From positions 1 to 54,688 of the forward strand of contig JBFXAM010000014.1 of assembly GCA_050184295.1 (NCBI GenBank): DNA of 54,688 nucleotides. Reading direction: 5' to 3'. The position numbers were made by a program, and so were the translations under genes. Under the pieces are notes generated by a model. That model did no database searches, was not told the DNA's origin, and saw only the letters and a program-made list of their open reading frames with translations. Of the stretch, positions 16,979 to 25,221 are shown one piece after another (within the stretch, counting starts at the first letter, position 1; every line of letters begins with the position of its first letter). This stretch comes from JBFXAM01 sp050184295 (GTDB lineage Bacteria > Planctomycetota > Phycisphaerae > UBA1845 > Fen-1342).

Positions 16979-17569
16979 CTAGCTGCCGCTGGCGAAGACC
17001 TTGCCCTGCTTGCGACGCACGTGCTCGCCGGCATAGCGAACGCCTTTGCCCTTGTACGGCTCCGGTTTGCGGAGCTTGCGCACCTCGGCGGCGAACTGCC
17101 CGACCATCTGCTTGTCACAGCCGCTGACCGTGAACTTCGCCGGCTCGGTCTCGCCGCGCGCCGCCGGCACCTCGACGTCGATCTTGAGTCCCGCGGGAAT
17201 GTCGATCATGAACTGGGCGGGCTTGCCGAAGCCGCGCCCCATGAAACCGATGTTCAGCAACAGTTGGCTGCCCTGGGTCTTGACGCTGTAGCCGGTGCCG
17301 TAAATTTCGAGCTTGATCGCGTACCCGTCGGTCACGCCCTTGACCATATTCGCCAACAGCGCCCGCGTCAGCCCGTGCAATGCGCGGTGCTTGGGGGCGT
17401 CGTCCGGCCGAACGCACTGGAGCCCGCCGTCGGCCTGCTTCACCGTGATGGGCGCCGGCACCGTCCAGCGCAGCGCGCCTTTCGGGCCGCTCACATCGAC
17501 GTTTTGGCCGGCAATGTTGATCTTCACCGCGGATGGCAGCGGGACCGGTTTTTTTCCGATACGCGACAT
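16979..17569 (-). CDS. rplF: 50S ribosomal protein L6
   Basis: 196 residues with the two-fold L6 repeat. It starts MSRIGKKPVPLPSAVKINI; GLTRALLANMVKGVTDGYA is the conserved helix of domain one. The C-terminal EPYKGKGVRYAGEHVRRKQG is diagnostic. It lies four bases after rpsH. Confidence 0.97.
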   Translation of the reverse strand: MSRIGKKPVPLPSAVKINIAGQNVDVSGPKGALRWTVPAPITVKQADGGLQCVRPDDAPKHRALHGLTRALLANMVKGVTDGYAIKLEIYGTGYSVKTQGSQLLLNIGFMGRGFGKPAQFMIDIPAGLKIDVEVPAARGETEPAKFTVSGCDKQMVGQFAAEVRKLRKPEPYKGKGVRYAGEHVRRKQGKVFASGS

Positions 17570-17573
17570 TGGT

Positions 17574-17972
17574 TCACCACACCGTACAGAGGATTTCGCC
17601 GCCGACGTTCTGCTTGCGACACTGGCGATCGCTCAAAATCCCGCGATTGGTCGTCAGCACCGCGATGCCCAGCCCGTCGCAGACGTTCGGCAGCTCCGCC
17701 ACCCCCAGGTAGCGCCGGCAACCCGGCTTGCTCGCCCGCCGCAGGTGCTGGACCACCATTTCGCCGCGGTCGCCGTACTTCAACTGCACGTCGATCACGC
17801 CCTGTTTGCCGTCGTCGATCGAGGTGAAGTCGTGGATATAGCCTTCATCCTTCAGCACCTGGGCCAGGCCCAGGCAGACGCGGTTGCGCAGCACGCGAAC
17901 CTTCGGCGCCCGGGTGTGCAGCGCGTTGCGCATGCGGGTCAGCATGTCCGCGACCGGATCGGATATCGCCAT
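17574..17972 (-). CDS. rpsH: 30S ribosomal protein S8
   Basis: 132 residues. The N-terminus DPVADMLTRMRNALHTRAPK and the C-terminal GIAVLTTNRGILSDRQCRKQ (S8 usually has STSKGIMTD.EAR) identify it. S8 is a primary 16S rRNA binder. Five cysteines are more than common for S8. It follows rpsN by 14 bp. Confidence 0.96.
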   Translation of the reverse strand: MAISDPVADMLTRMRNALHTRAPKVRVLRNRVCLGLAQVLKDEGYIHDFTSIDDGKQGVIDVQLKYGDRGEMVVQHLRRASKPGCRRYLGVAELPNVCDGLGIAVLTTNRGILSDRQCRKQNVGGEILCTVW

Positions 17973-17986
17973 CGTTCAAGCCTCTC

Positions 17987-18172
17987 CTACCAGCTCGACT
18001 TTCGCACGCCCGGAATCCGACCCTCGTGGGCCAGCTTCCGAAAGCACAGCCGGCAGACTCGGAACTTTTGATACACCGCCCGCGAACGCCCGCACAACTC
18101 GCAGCGCGTGTACCCGCGGACTTTGAATTTCGGCTTCTGCTTGCAGCTCAGCCGCAGCGCCAGACGGGCCAT
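17987..18172 (-). CDS. rpsN: 30S ribosomal protein S14, zinc-binding short form
   Basis: 61 residues, the type-Z length. Two CxxC pairs (CELC and CRLC) form the zinc site. The C-terminal RKLAHEGRIPGVRKSSW is diagnostic of the short S14. Only four bases separate its start from the rplE stop. Confidence 0.97.
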   Translation of the reverse strand: MARLALRLSCKQKPKFKVRGYTRCELCGRSRAVYQKFRVCRLCFRKLAHEGRIPGVRKSSW

Positions 18173-18176
18173 GCCT

Positions 18177-18755
18177 CTAGCTCCTGAAAGGCAGACCCAT
18201 CAGCGTGAGCAGCCGACGCGCCTCGCTGTCATTGCGCGCGTTCGTGCAGATCGCGATGTTCATGCCCTGCTGGTACGTCACCTTGTCCGGGTGGATCTCG
18301 GGAAACACGCCGAATTCCGACAACCCCATGCCGTAGTTCCCGCGCCCGTCGAACGCGCTCGGGTCCAGCCCGCGGAAGTCGCGCACCCGCGGGATCGCCA
18401 GCGCGACCAGCCGGTCCAGGAACTCGTACATCCGCTTGCCGCGCAGCGTCACCTTCAAACCCACATCGTAGCCCGCGCGGACCTTGAAGTTCGACACGCT
18501 CACCCGCGCCTTCGTGGTCACCGGCTTCTGGCCCGTGATCGTCGACAGGCACGCCTCCGCCTCGCTGAAACGCTTGTTCTCACGGGCCTTGGTCGTCGAC
18601 TCGGCCACCGCCTTGCCCAGTCCCACCGAAACAACGATCTTCTGAAGCTTCGGCAGCGACATCGGATTGTCGCGCCTCAGCTCCGTCTTCAGCGCCGGAA
18701 GCACTTCGCTGCGATATTTGTCTTGCAGTCGCGGAACCATGCTCGCTGCACCCAT
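18177..18755 (-). CDS. rplE: 50S ribosomal protein L5
   Basis: 192 residues from ATG 18753-18755; a second ATG five codons later (MVPRLQDKYRSEV) is equally possible, and neither has a strong ribosome site. The motifs PKLQKIVVSVGLGKA, GQKPVTTKARVSVSNFK and the C-terminal NDSEARRLLTLMGLPFR are diagnostic. L5 binds 5S rRNA and contacts P-site tRNA. Confidence 0.96.
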   Translation of the reverse strand: MGAASMVPRLQDKYRSEVLPALKTELRRDNPMSLPKLQKIVVSVGLGKAVAESTTKARENKRFSEAEACLSTITGQKPVTTKARVSVSNFKVRAGYDVGLKVTLRGKRMYEFLDRLVALAIPRVRDFRGLDPSAFDGRGNYGMGLSEFGVFPEIHPDKVTYQQGMNIAICTNARNDSEARRLLTLMGLPFRS

Positions 18756-18767
18756 CTCGGCTGACCG

Positions 18768-19118
18768 CTATTTCTTCGACCGCGTCACGTCGCTGAGCAC
18801 CGTCCCCGCCGTGCTCACCCGCCGCTTCGCGACCACCTTGCCGCCCCCGTCGCGCTCGACCGGATAACGCACGCGCGTCCCCCGGCCGGTCTTCGGATCC
18901 AGCGGCATCACGTTGGAAAGGTGGATCGGCGCCTCCTTCTGCACGCGCCCGCCCTGCGGCGAGTTGCGCGTGCGCCGCAGGTGGCGATACACCATGTTCA
19001 CGCCTTCGATCACGACGCGCTGCTTGTCCCGCAGCACGCGCAGCACCTTGCCCCGGGCGCCTTTGTTGTCGCCCGAGATCACCACCACCACGTCGTCCTT
19101 GCGAATCCGCGCCGCCAT
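18768..19118 (-). CDS. rplX: 50S ribosomal protein L24
   Basis: 116 residues. It opens MAARIRKDDVVVVISGDNKG with the KOW motif (NKGARGKVLRVLRDKQRVVI). GVNMVYRHLRRTRNSPQGG and the later IHLSNVMPLDP are diagnostic. It starts three bases from the rplN stop. Confidence 0.96.
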   Translation of the reverse strand: MAARIRKDDVVVVISGDNKGARGKVLRVLRDKQRVVIEGVNMVYRHLRRTRNSPQGGRVQKEAPIHLSNVMPLDPKTGRGTRVRYPVERDGGGKVVAKRRVSTAGTVLSDVTRSKK

Positions 19119-19120
19119 GC

Positions 19121-19510
19121 TTACCAGACCTCCTCGGCGAGCGAGATGATCTTGCCGAAGTTCTTCTCGCGCAGCTCGCGCGCCACCGGCCCGAACACGC
19201 GCGTGCCTTTCGGATTCCCGTCGTTGTCGATGATCACCGCGGCGTTCGTGTCGAACCGCACGTAGCTCCCGTCGCCGCGGCGCGTCGGATACTTCGTCCG
19301 CACGATCACGGCCCGGACCTTCTCGCCCTTCTTATAGTCCGACGACGGCAACGCCTGCTTCACCGAACAGATGATGATGTCGCCCACCGCGCCCGTCCGC
19401 AGCCGCCGCTTGCCGAACCCGGCCGCGCCGCCTTTCATCACCTGAATGCACATCAGCTGCTTCGCGCCCGTGTTGTCCGCCGCGTCCAGCCAGGTGTATT
19501 GCGTGATCAC
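19121..19510 (-). CDS. rplN: 50S ribosomal protein L14
   Basis: 129 residues from GTG 19508-19510, which overlaps the rpsQ stop (GTGA). The longer in-frame extension would lie inside rpsQ and does not match L14. The protein begins with ITQYTWLDAADNTGAKQLMC and contains GDIIICSVKQALP and RFDTNAAVIIDNDGNPKGTR. The last part ARELREKNFGKIISLAEEVW is diagnostic. Confidence 0.95.
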   Translation of the reverse strand: MITQYTWLDAADNTGAKQLMCIQVMKGGAAGFGKRRLRTGAVGDIIICSVKQALPSSDYKKGEKVRAVIVRTKYPTRRGDGSYVRFDTNAAVIIDNDGNPKGTRVFGPVARELREKNFGKIISLAEEVW

Positions 19511-19830
19511 GTCGCGCCCCCCTGCGCCTGCGGCGCCTGGTGGCCGCGGGCGAGAATCCGCACCAGACGATGATGCTTCGTCCGGCTCAGCGGGCGGCAC
19601 TCCACGATCTCCACCATGTCGCCCACCCGCGCCTCGCTCTTCTCGTCATGCGCGTGGTAATGCGTCCGGCGGCGCGTGTACTTGCCGTACTTCGAGTGCT
19701 TCACGCTGAACTGCACCGTCACGCGGATCGTCTTCTGGCGCGACGCCGTCGTCACCACGCCGATCCGCGCGGCGCGCGGCGCCCGCGGCTTCGGCGGCGA
19801 TACGACAGCTTGTCCGGCCTGGGTCGTCAT
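19507..19830 (-). CDS. rpsQ: 30S ribosomal protein S17
   Basis: 107 residues. After about 20 Ala/Pro-rich residues, the core IGVVTTASRQKTIRVTVQFS and HAHDEKSEARVGDMVEIVEC is diagnostic. The C-terminus has a roughly 12-residue Gln/Ala/Gly tail. It ends within the rplN start codon, suggesting translational coupling. Confidence 0.95.
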   Translation of the reverse strand: MTTQAGQAVVSPPKPRAPRAARIGVVTTASRQKTIRVTVQFSVKHSKYGKYTRRRTHYHAHDEKSEARVGDMVEIVECRPLSRTKHHRLVRILARGHQAPQAQGGAT

Positions 19831-19878
19831 GCGTTCTCGTCCAAACTCGGGGACTCGGTTCTCGCTCGGCAGCGGCGC

Positions 19879-20121
19879 CTAGCGGCGGGCCGCCGCCGTC
19901 GTCAGGTGATGCTGCCGCTGCTCGATGTTCGTTTCGTTCCGCTCGCGCATCACCGTCAGCACACGCGCGATCTCGCGCCGCGTCTTCAACAGTTGCGTCG
20001 GGTCTTCCAGCTTCTCCGTGACCGCCTGCGAGCGCAGGTCGAACAGGTGCCGGCGCAGGCGCTCCAGCTCGCCGTGCAACTCGTCCGTCTTCAGACTGCG
20101 ATATTTTTCCACCGGCTTCAT
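19879..20121 (-). CDS. rpmC: 50S ribosomal protein L29
   Basis: 80 residues, slightly longer than usual at the C-terminus. Two long helices: YRSLKTDELHGELERLRRHL and the motif LFDLRSQAVTEKLEDPTQLL, then TRREIARVLTVMRERN. L29 sits at the polypeptide exit. It follows rplP by ten bases. Confidence 0.95.
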   Translation of the reverse strand: MKPVEKYRSLKTDELHGELERLRRHLFDLRSQAVTEKLEDPTQLLKTRREIARVLTVMRERNETNIEQRQHHLTTAAARR

Positions 20122-20131
20122 CGCGTTTGCC

Positions 20132-20554
20132 TCACAGACTGTGACGCCGCGTCACGAAGCGGCACCGCACCGGCATCTTGTGGGCCACGCGCAGCAACGC
20201 CGCCTTGGCGATCTCTTCGCTCACGCCCGCCACCTCGAACATGATCCGCCCGGGCCGAACAACGTCCGTCCAGTACGAAACCTCGCCCTTGCCCGTGCCC
20301 ATCCGCACCTCCAACGGCTTGGCCGACACCGGCTTGTGCGGGAACAGCCGCATGTACACCCGGCCCTCGCGCTGCATGTAGTGCGCGATCGCCACGCGGC
20401 CCGCCTCGATCTGCCGCGCGTTCACGCGCCCGCTCTCCAGCGCCTGAAGACCGTACTCGCCGAACGCGACCGTATTGCCGCGCCACGCCAGGCCCTTGAT
20501 GCGCCCCTTCTGCGCCTTGCGCCACTTCACGCGTTTCGGCATCATCCCGGCCAT
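20132..20554 (-). CDS. rplP: 50S ribosomal protein L16
   Basis: 140 residues from ATG 20552-20554 (MAGMMPKRVKWRKAQKGRIK). GEYGLQALESGRVNARQIEA and GKGEVSYWTDVVRPGRIMFE are diagnostic. L16 lies near the A-site elbow of tRNA. There is a 68-bp gap from the rpsC stop. Confidence 0.96.
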   Translation of the reverse strand: MAGMMPKRVKWRKAQKGRIKGLAWRGNTVAFGEYGLQALESGRVNARQIEAGRVAIAHYMQREGRVYMRLFPHKPVSAKPLEVRMGTGKGEVSYWTDVVRPGRIMFEVAGVSEEIAKAALLRVAHKMPVRCRFVTRRHSL

Positions 20555-20622
20555 ACGTCTGCTCCCAATTCGACTGCTTCATCCGCCGCCGCGCGTCCCG
20601 GCGCCGCCGAGCCCGCCCCGCG

Positions 20623-21324
20623 TTAGCGCCGCGCCCGCCGCCGGAACCGGCCCTCCGCCGGCGCCTGAGTCGTAGTCGCGCTCTCGTCGCCGTACATGCC
20701 GCGGCAGACCCACACCTTGATCCCGATCACGCCATAAGGCGTCACACAGTGCGTCACGGCGAAATCGACGTCGGCCTGCAACGTCTGCAGCGGAATCGAT
20801 CCGAGCATCTGCTTCTCCGTGCGGGCGAGCTCCGCGCCGCCCAGCCGGCCCGAGCAGATCACCTTGACGCCGCGGGCGCCGGCGTTCATCGCCGCCTCGC
20901 ACTTCATTTTCATCACGCGCCGGAAGCTGCTGCGCTTCTTGAGCTGCTCGGCGATGCTCATCCCGATGAGGCGCGAGTCCACGTCCGGGTTCTTCACCTC
21001 GACGATGTTGATCGCCACCCGCCGATCAATCAGGTCCTCGAGCTTCTCCTTGAGCTTGTCGACCTCGGCGCCCTTCGCGCCGATCACCATGCCCGGCCGC
21101 GCCGTGTGCAGCAGCACCTTCACCTCGTCGCGCGTCCGCTCGATCTCGACTTTCGACACCGCCGCGAACGGGGGCTTCTTGTTGAGGTTGTCGTCGACAA
21201 AGCGTCGGATCTTCTCGTCTTCCACCAGAAACTCGCCAAACGCGTGCTTCGGCGCGTACCAGCGCGACTGCCAACCCTGCGTAATCCCCACCCGAAAGCC
21301 GATCGGATTCGTTTTCTGTCCCAC
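20623..21324 (-). CDS. rpsC: 30S ribosomal protein S3
   Basis: 233 residues with a GTG start. It starts MGQKTNPIGFRVGITQGWQS. The KH domain holds VLLHTARPGMVIGAKGAEVD (GxxG). The C-terminal domain has SSFRRVMKMKCEAAMNAGAR and GVKVICSGRLGGAELARTEK. S3 lines the mRNA entry tunnel. A basic tail with RRRARR closes it. Confidence 0.97.
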   Translation of the reverse strand: MGQKTNPIGFRVGITQGWQSRWYAPKHAFGEFLVEDEKIRRFVDDNLNKKPPFAAVSKVEIERTRDEVKVLLHTARPGMVIGAKGAEVDKLKEKLEDLIDRRVAINIVEVKNPDVDSRLIGMSIAEQLKKRSSFRRVMKMKCEAAMNAGARGVKVICSGRLGGAELARTEKQMLGSIPLQTLQADVDFAVTHCVTPYGVIGIKVWVCRGMYGDESATTTQAPAEGRFRRRARR

Positions 21325-21327
21325 GGC

Positions 21328-21657
21328 TTATCCCTTCTCCGCCACGCCGATGACGATGTGGCAGGTGCGCTTGTGGATCGAGTGCGCCCGGCCGCGGTCC
21401 TTCGGCTGGAAGCGCTTGATGATCGGTCCGGGATCGACCCGCGCCTCGCGGATGATCAGGCGGCCCATCTGCGCCTCGTTCTCGTTCGCGTTGGCCATCG
21501 CGCTCTGCAACACGCGCGTCACGAAAAACGCCGCCCGCTTGTGTGTATAGCGCAGCAGGTCGACCGCCTGGTTCGCCGAGCGGCCGCGGATCATGTCCAC
21601 GACCAGCCGGGCCTTCCGCGGCGCGATGCGCGCGAATCGATGCGTCGCCGTCCACAT
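21328..21657 (-). CDS. rplV: 50S ribosomal protein L22
   Basis: 109 residues. ARIAPRKARLVVDMIRGRSA at the N-terminus and the beta-hairpin region RFQPKDRGRAHSIHKRTCHI are diagnostic; the hairpin lines the exit tunnel. It ends three bases from the rpsC start. Confidence 0.96.
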   Translation of the reverse strand: MWTATHRFARIAPRKARLVVDMIRGRSANQAVDLLRYTHKRAAFFVTRVLQSAMANANENEAQMGRLIIREARVDPGPIIKRFQPKDRGRAHSIHKRTCHIVIGVAEKG

Positions 21658-21672
21658 GAGCGCTGCTCCACT

Positions 21673-21957
21673 CTACTTCGCGACCGCCGGACCCGCGGCC
21701 CGGGCCGTGTGCCCGCGGAACGTCCGCGTCGGGGCAAACTCGCCCAGCTTGTGCCCGACCATGTCCTCCGTGACGTACACCTTCACAAACTGCTTGCCGT
21801 TGTGAACCTCGAAATTGAAGCCCACGAACTCCGGCACGATGGTGCAGTCGCGGCTCCAAGCCTTGATCGGAACGCGCGAACCCGTGCCCCGCGCCGCCAT
21901 CACCTTGCGGTACAGCGCTTCGCTGACGAACGGACCTTTCTTCAGACTGCGGGCCAT
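21673..21957 (-). CDS. rpsS: 30S ribosomal protein S19
   Basis: 94 residues. MARSLKKGPFVSEALYRKVM and the core FVGFNFEVHNGKQFVKVYVT, then EDMVGHKLGEFAPTRTFRGH, are diagnostic. S19 pairs with S13 at the head of the small subunit. Confidence 0.97.
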   Translation of the reverse strand: MARSLKKGPFVSEALYRKVMAARGTGSRVPIKAWSRDCTIVPEFVGFNFEVHNGKQFVKVYVTEDMVGHKLGEFAPTRTFRGHTARAAGPAVAK

Positions 21958-22011
21958 TCCCGTTCCTCGATTCTGGAAGCGACGTCGCCGTCGCCGCGGT
22001 GCTCCGAGCGT

Positions 22012-22881
22012 CTACTTCTTCCGCTTCAACTTCGCCTCGCCGTACGACTTCGTGATGCGCCGCCGCACGATGAACCGGTTCGACCGCGCCCGCGGGTTCC
22101 GCGTACGGCCGCCCTTGGCGAGCCGGCCCCACGCCGAACACGGATGCCGACCGCCGTTGCTGCGCCCCTCGCCGCCCCCGAGCGGGTGTGCGACCGGGTT
22201 CATCGCCTTGCCGCGCACGTGCGGCCGCCAACCCAGGTGGCGGTTGCGTCCCGCCTTGCCGAGCGTCACGTTCTGATGGTCGAGATTGCCGATCTGTCCG
22301 ATCGTCGCGCGGCAGCGGATGTGGACGCGTCGCAGCTCGCCGGAAGGAAGCTGAACCGTCGCATAGTCGCCTTCGCGGGCCATCAGCCGAGCCACGTTGC
22401 CGGCGCTGCGCACTAGTTTGCCACCCTGCCCCGGCATCATCTCAATGTTGTGGATTTCCATGCCGACCGGGATGCTCGCCAGCGGCATGCTGTTGCCGAC
22501 GTTGGGCTCCACGCGCTCGCCGGCTTCGACCGTCGCGCCCGCTTTCAGCCCCAGCGGCGCGAGGATGTACCGCTTCTCGTCGTCCGCATACTGCACCAGC
22601 GCGATGTGACAAGAGCGGTTCGGGTCATACTGCACCTCCAGCACCTTCGCCGCGCCCGTCTTGTTCCGCTTGAAGTCGATCAGGCGATACTGCCGCTTGT
22701 TCCCCCCGCCGCGCCACCACGACGTGATGAACCCGTGGTGGTTGCGCCCGCCGGTCTTCTTGCGCGGCACGCACAGCGACTTCACCTTGCGGTTCTCGTG
22801 CTTGAACGTAATCTCGGCGTAGTCGTTCACGCTGGCGTTGCGCCGGCCGGCCGAGGTCCGTTTGTAAACTTTCACACCCAT
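22012..22881 (-). CDS. rplB: 50S ribosomal protein L2
   Basis: 289 residues. It starts MGVKVYKRTSAGRRNASVND and carries GGRNHHGFITSWWRGGGNKR. The peptidyl-transferase-proximal loop AHPLGGGEGRSNGGRHPCSA is conserved, including the key His. The basic C-terminus ends AKLKRKK. Confidence 0.97.
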   Translation of the reverse strand: MGVKVYKRTSAGRRNASVNDYAEITFKHENRKVKSLCVPRKKTGGRNHHGFITSWWRGGGNKRQYRLIDFKRNKTGAAKVLEVQYDPNRSCHIALVQYADDEKRYILAPLGLKAGATVEAGERVEPNVGNSMPLASIPVGMEIHNIEMMPGQGGKLVRSAGNVARLMAREGDYATVQLPSGELRRVHIRCRATIGQIGNLDHQNVTLGKAGRNRHLGWRPHVRGKAMNPVAHPLGGGEGRSNGGRHPCSAWGRLAKGGRTRNPRARSNRFIVRRRITKSYGEAKLKRKK

Positions 22882-22922
22882 TCGATCACCCGTCGCAAGC
22901 TGCGGCGCCGCCGCTCCATGCG

Positions 22923-23216
22923 CTAGAACAAGTCAATGTGGCTCTGCGGATCGAGCACGACAATCGCCCGCTTGACCTCGCTCGTCGTCCCAAAGCGGAA
23001 GCGAAACCGCCGGCTCTTGCCCGGCCGAACCGCGGTCCGCACGTCCACGACCTTGACACCGTAGATCTTCTCGACCGCCTCGCGCACCTGCGGCTTGGTC
23101 GCGTCGGCGTGCACCTCGAACGTGTACGCCCCGCCGCGCCCCGCACCCTTGCTCGTCGTCTGGTGCGTGCTCTTCTCCGTCACAATCGGCCGCACGATCG
23201 TGTGATATACGTCCAT
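22923..23216 (-). CDS. rplW: 50S ribosomal protein L23
   Basis: 97 residues. MDVYHTIVRPIVTEKSTHQT and YTFEVHADATKPQVREAVEK are diagnostic. L23 docks trigger factor and SRP at the tunnel exit. It ends LDPQSHIDLF, a bacterial L23 ending. It lies three bases after rplD. Confidence 0.96.
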   Translation of the reverse strand: MDVYHTIVRPIVTEKSTHQTTSKGAGRGGAYTFEVHADATKPQVREAVEKIYGVKVVDVRTAVRPGKSRRFRFRFGTTSEVKRAIVVLDPQSHIDLF

Positions 23217-23219
23217 GCG

Positions 23220-23861
23220 TCACGCTCCCGCCGCGGCGTTGAGAATCTTGTCGCGGAATCGCTGAAAAGCCTCGCGCGTGAACACGAGCTTGCGCCGCTG
23301 GAGGATCGCGTAGGCGTTGAGCTCCGCGACGTCCATGACCTGCGTCCGCGGGATGTTCCGCCCGCTCTTCCACAACAACTCGTTCTTCCCGTCCGTCGCC
23401 ACCACGCACCCGCGGTCGGCGCTCAGCTTCGCGAGCATCGTCGCAAAGCGCTTGGTCTTCGGCTGCTCGAAGCGCAGTGCGTCGATAATCGCGGCATCCT
23501 GGCTCTGGATCTTCGCCAGCACCGCCTGATTCCGCGCCAGCCGCCGCATTTTCTTCGGCATGTCCTTGCCGAAGTCGCGCGGCTTGCGCGGAAAAGCGCG
23601 CCCGCCGCCGCGCATCACGGGCGTGCGGAGGTTGCCGCGCCGTGCGTTGCCGGTGCCCTTCTGCTTGAAGAGCTTGCGGGACGAGCCTTCGACCTCCGCG
23701 CGGGTCTTCTGCGCGACGGTGCCCTGGCGGCGGTTGGCGGCATATCGCACGCTGGCCTGCTTCAGCAGCGATGCGTTGACGCGCCCGCCGAGCAGGGCCT
23801 CGTCGATCGGTTCGCTGCCGACCTGCTGGCCGGACTCGTTGTAAATCGGAACCTCAAGCAT
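23220..23861 (-). CDS. rplD: 50S ribosomal protein L4
   Basis: 213 residues. It contains RRQGTVAQKTRAEVEGSSRK and KQKGTGNARRGNLRTPVMRG, the extended tunnel loop, then AFPRKPRDFGKDMPKKMRRL. L4 is a primary 23S binder; in E. coli it also represses the S10 operon. No E. coli-like leader is seen here. Confidence 0.96.
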   Translation of the reverse strand: MLEVPIYNESGQQVGSEPIDEALLGGRVNASLLKQASVRYAANRRQGTVAQKTRAEVEGSSRKLFKQKGTGNARRGNLRTPVMRGGGRAFPRKPRDFGKDMPKKMRRLARNQAVLAKIQSQDAAIIDALRFEQPKTKRFATMLAKLSADRGCVVATDGKNELLWKSGRNIPRTQVMDVAELNAYAILQRRKLVFTREAFQRFRDKILNAAAGA

Positions 23862-23879
23862 TGCTCTTCGCCTTGCTCG

Positions 23880-24539
23880 TCAGGAGCGCGTCTTGCTCTT
23901 GCGCACGATTACGTAGCTGCCCTCGGCGCCGGGGATCGAACCCTTGATCCACAACGCGTTGTTCTCCGGGTCGACGCCCACCAGCGCCTGGCACCGCGCC
24001 GTGCGGCGAACGTCACCCATGTGACCCGCCATCGGCTTGCCCTTCTTGATCGCGCCGCTGTGTCCGCGCGTCGCGCAACGGCTCGAAATGCTGCCCGGCG
24101 ACCGGTGCTTGCGCTCCGTGCCGTGCGACGCCGACTGCCCGCCGAACCCGTGCCGCTTCATCGCGCCCGCAAACCCGCGGCCCTTCGACGTGCCGACCAC
24201 GTCGACCCATTTCACCTCGCCGGCGTTGAAAATCTCCACCGTCACCACGTCGCCGACCTGCTTGTCGGTCGGCTGCGTCAGGCGAATCTCGCGGATGAAG
24301 CTCTTGGGGGCGGTCTTGGCGGGGCGGGCGTGGCCGATCTGGGCGAGCGTCGAGCGGTGCGGTTTCACGTCGCGGAAGCCGAGCTGAACGGCGTCGTAGC
24401 CGTTCTTCCCGTCGTCCGTCCGCTTGACTTGCAGCACGACGCACGGACCCGCCTCGACGATCGTCACGGGGACGCGGCCCCCGGACGGGTCGAACACTTG
24501 GGTCATGCCGACTTTTCTGCCCAGAATCGCAGGCAACAT
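23880..24539 (-). CDS. rplC: 50S ribosomal protein L3
   Basis: 219 residues from ATG 24537-24539 with GGAG seven bases upstream; the 24-codon longer frame is rejected. MLPAILGRKVGMTQVF is the L3 opening. The loop GFAGAMKRHGFGGQSASHGT and RSPGSISSRCATRGHSGAIK reach the peptidyl-transferase centre. Confidence 0.96.
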   Translation of the reverse strand: MLPAILGRKVGMTQVFDPSGGRVPVTIVEAGPCVVLQVKRTDDGKNGYDAVQLGFRDVKPHRSTLAQIGHARPAKTAPKSFIREIRLTQPTDKQVGDVVTVEIFNAGEVKWVDVVGTSKGRGFAGAMKRHGFGGQSASHGTERKHRSPGSISSRCATRGHSGAIKKGKPMAGHMGDVRRTARCQALVGVDPENNALWIKGSIPGAEGSYVIVRKSKTRS

Positions 24540-24624
24540 GCCCACACTCCGCTTCCAACCGGTCGATGAGACCACGACCGGAGGCTGCCTCAGCGCTGCC
24601 GACAACCACAACCGCCGGAGTCGT

Positions 24625-24939
24625 CTACGCCTTGATCTTCACAAACACGCCCGCCGGGACGACCAGGCGGTTCAACGCCTCGACCGTCCGCGCCGACGGC
24701 TCGAAAATGTCGATCACGCGCTTGTGCGTGCGCATCTCGAACTGCTCGCGGGACTTCTTGTCGATGTGCGGCGAACGCAGGACGGTGAAACGCTCGATGC
24801 GCGTCGGCAGCGGAATCGGTCCGCACACCCGCGCCCCGGTGCGCTTCGCCTGGTCCACGATCTCCAGCGCGGACGAATCCAGCGCCCGGTGATCGTAGGC
24901 CTCCATCCGTATACGTATGCGTTCGCCAGCCACGGTCAC
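24625..24939 (-). CDS. rpsJ: 30S ribosomal protein S10
   Basis: 104 residues from GTG 24937-24939; a second GTG two codons later, with GGAG five bases upstream, would give MAGERIRIRMEAYDHR and may be the true start. ERIRIRMEAYDHRALDSSAL and PIPLPTRIERFTVLRSPHID are diagnostic. S10 also serves as NusE in antitermination in many bacteria. It is the first gene of the supercluster; a promoter lies about 55 bases upstream. Confidence 0.96.
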   Translation of the reverse strand: MTVAGERIRIRMEAYDHRALDSSALEIVDQAKRTGARVCGPIPLPTRIERFTVLRSPHIDKKSREQFEMRTHKRVIDIFEPSARTVEALNRLVVPAGVFVKIKA

Positions 24940-25221
24940 TCCGTTCCTGCCCTGCCCAGCGGCTTAAAGCCGCAAAATGGGGCGAGACCTGCTAGGATAA
25001 TCGCTGACCGGAGTGCGTCAAGACAGCGCGCGTGAATTTCGAGCCTTCCGCGAACATCGGCACACCGCCCGCGATGCAGTCCGCTCCGCGCGTGCCGTGC
25101 AGCTTCGCAATCCCAACGATCGAAAACGGTTACGGAATCTCGACCCGCGCGACCCCCCCCCGTGCGCCCCGCCCGCGGTCCCCGGGGGCGCCAGCCGCCC
25201 GCCGCGCCGTCCGTCCTCAGC
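24940..25221. other. intergenic region between mreC and rpsJ with promoter and leader hairpin
   Basis: These 282 bases hold the sigma-70-like promoter 24994-25021 and a perfect palindrome GCGGCTTAAAGCCGC at 24959-24973 inside the presumed leader. A run of nine C near 25152-25160 (read as G on the minus strand) has no clear role. I see no convincing terminator after mreC. Confidence 0.55.
24994..25021 (-). promoter_or_regulatory. sigma-70-like promoter for the S10 supercluster
   Basis: On the minus strand TTGACG (25016-25021) is separated by 16 bases from TATCCT (24994-24999). Transcription would start near 24987, giving a short leader of about 48 bases before rpsJ. Five of six matches at -35 and four of six at -10. 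Confidence 0.65.
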
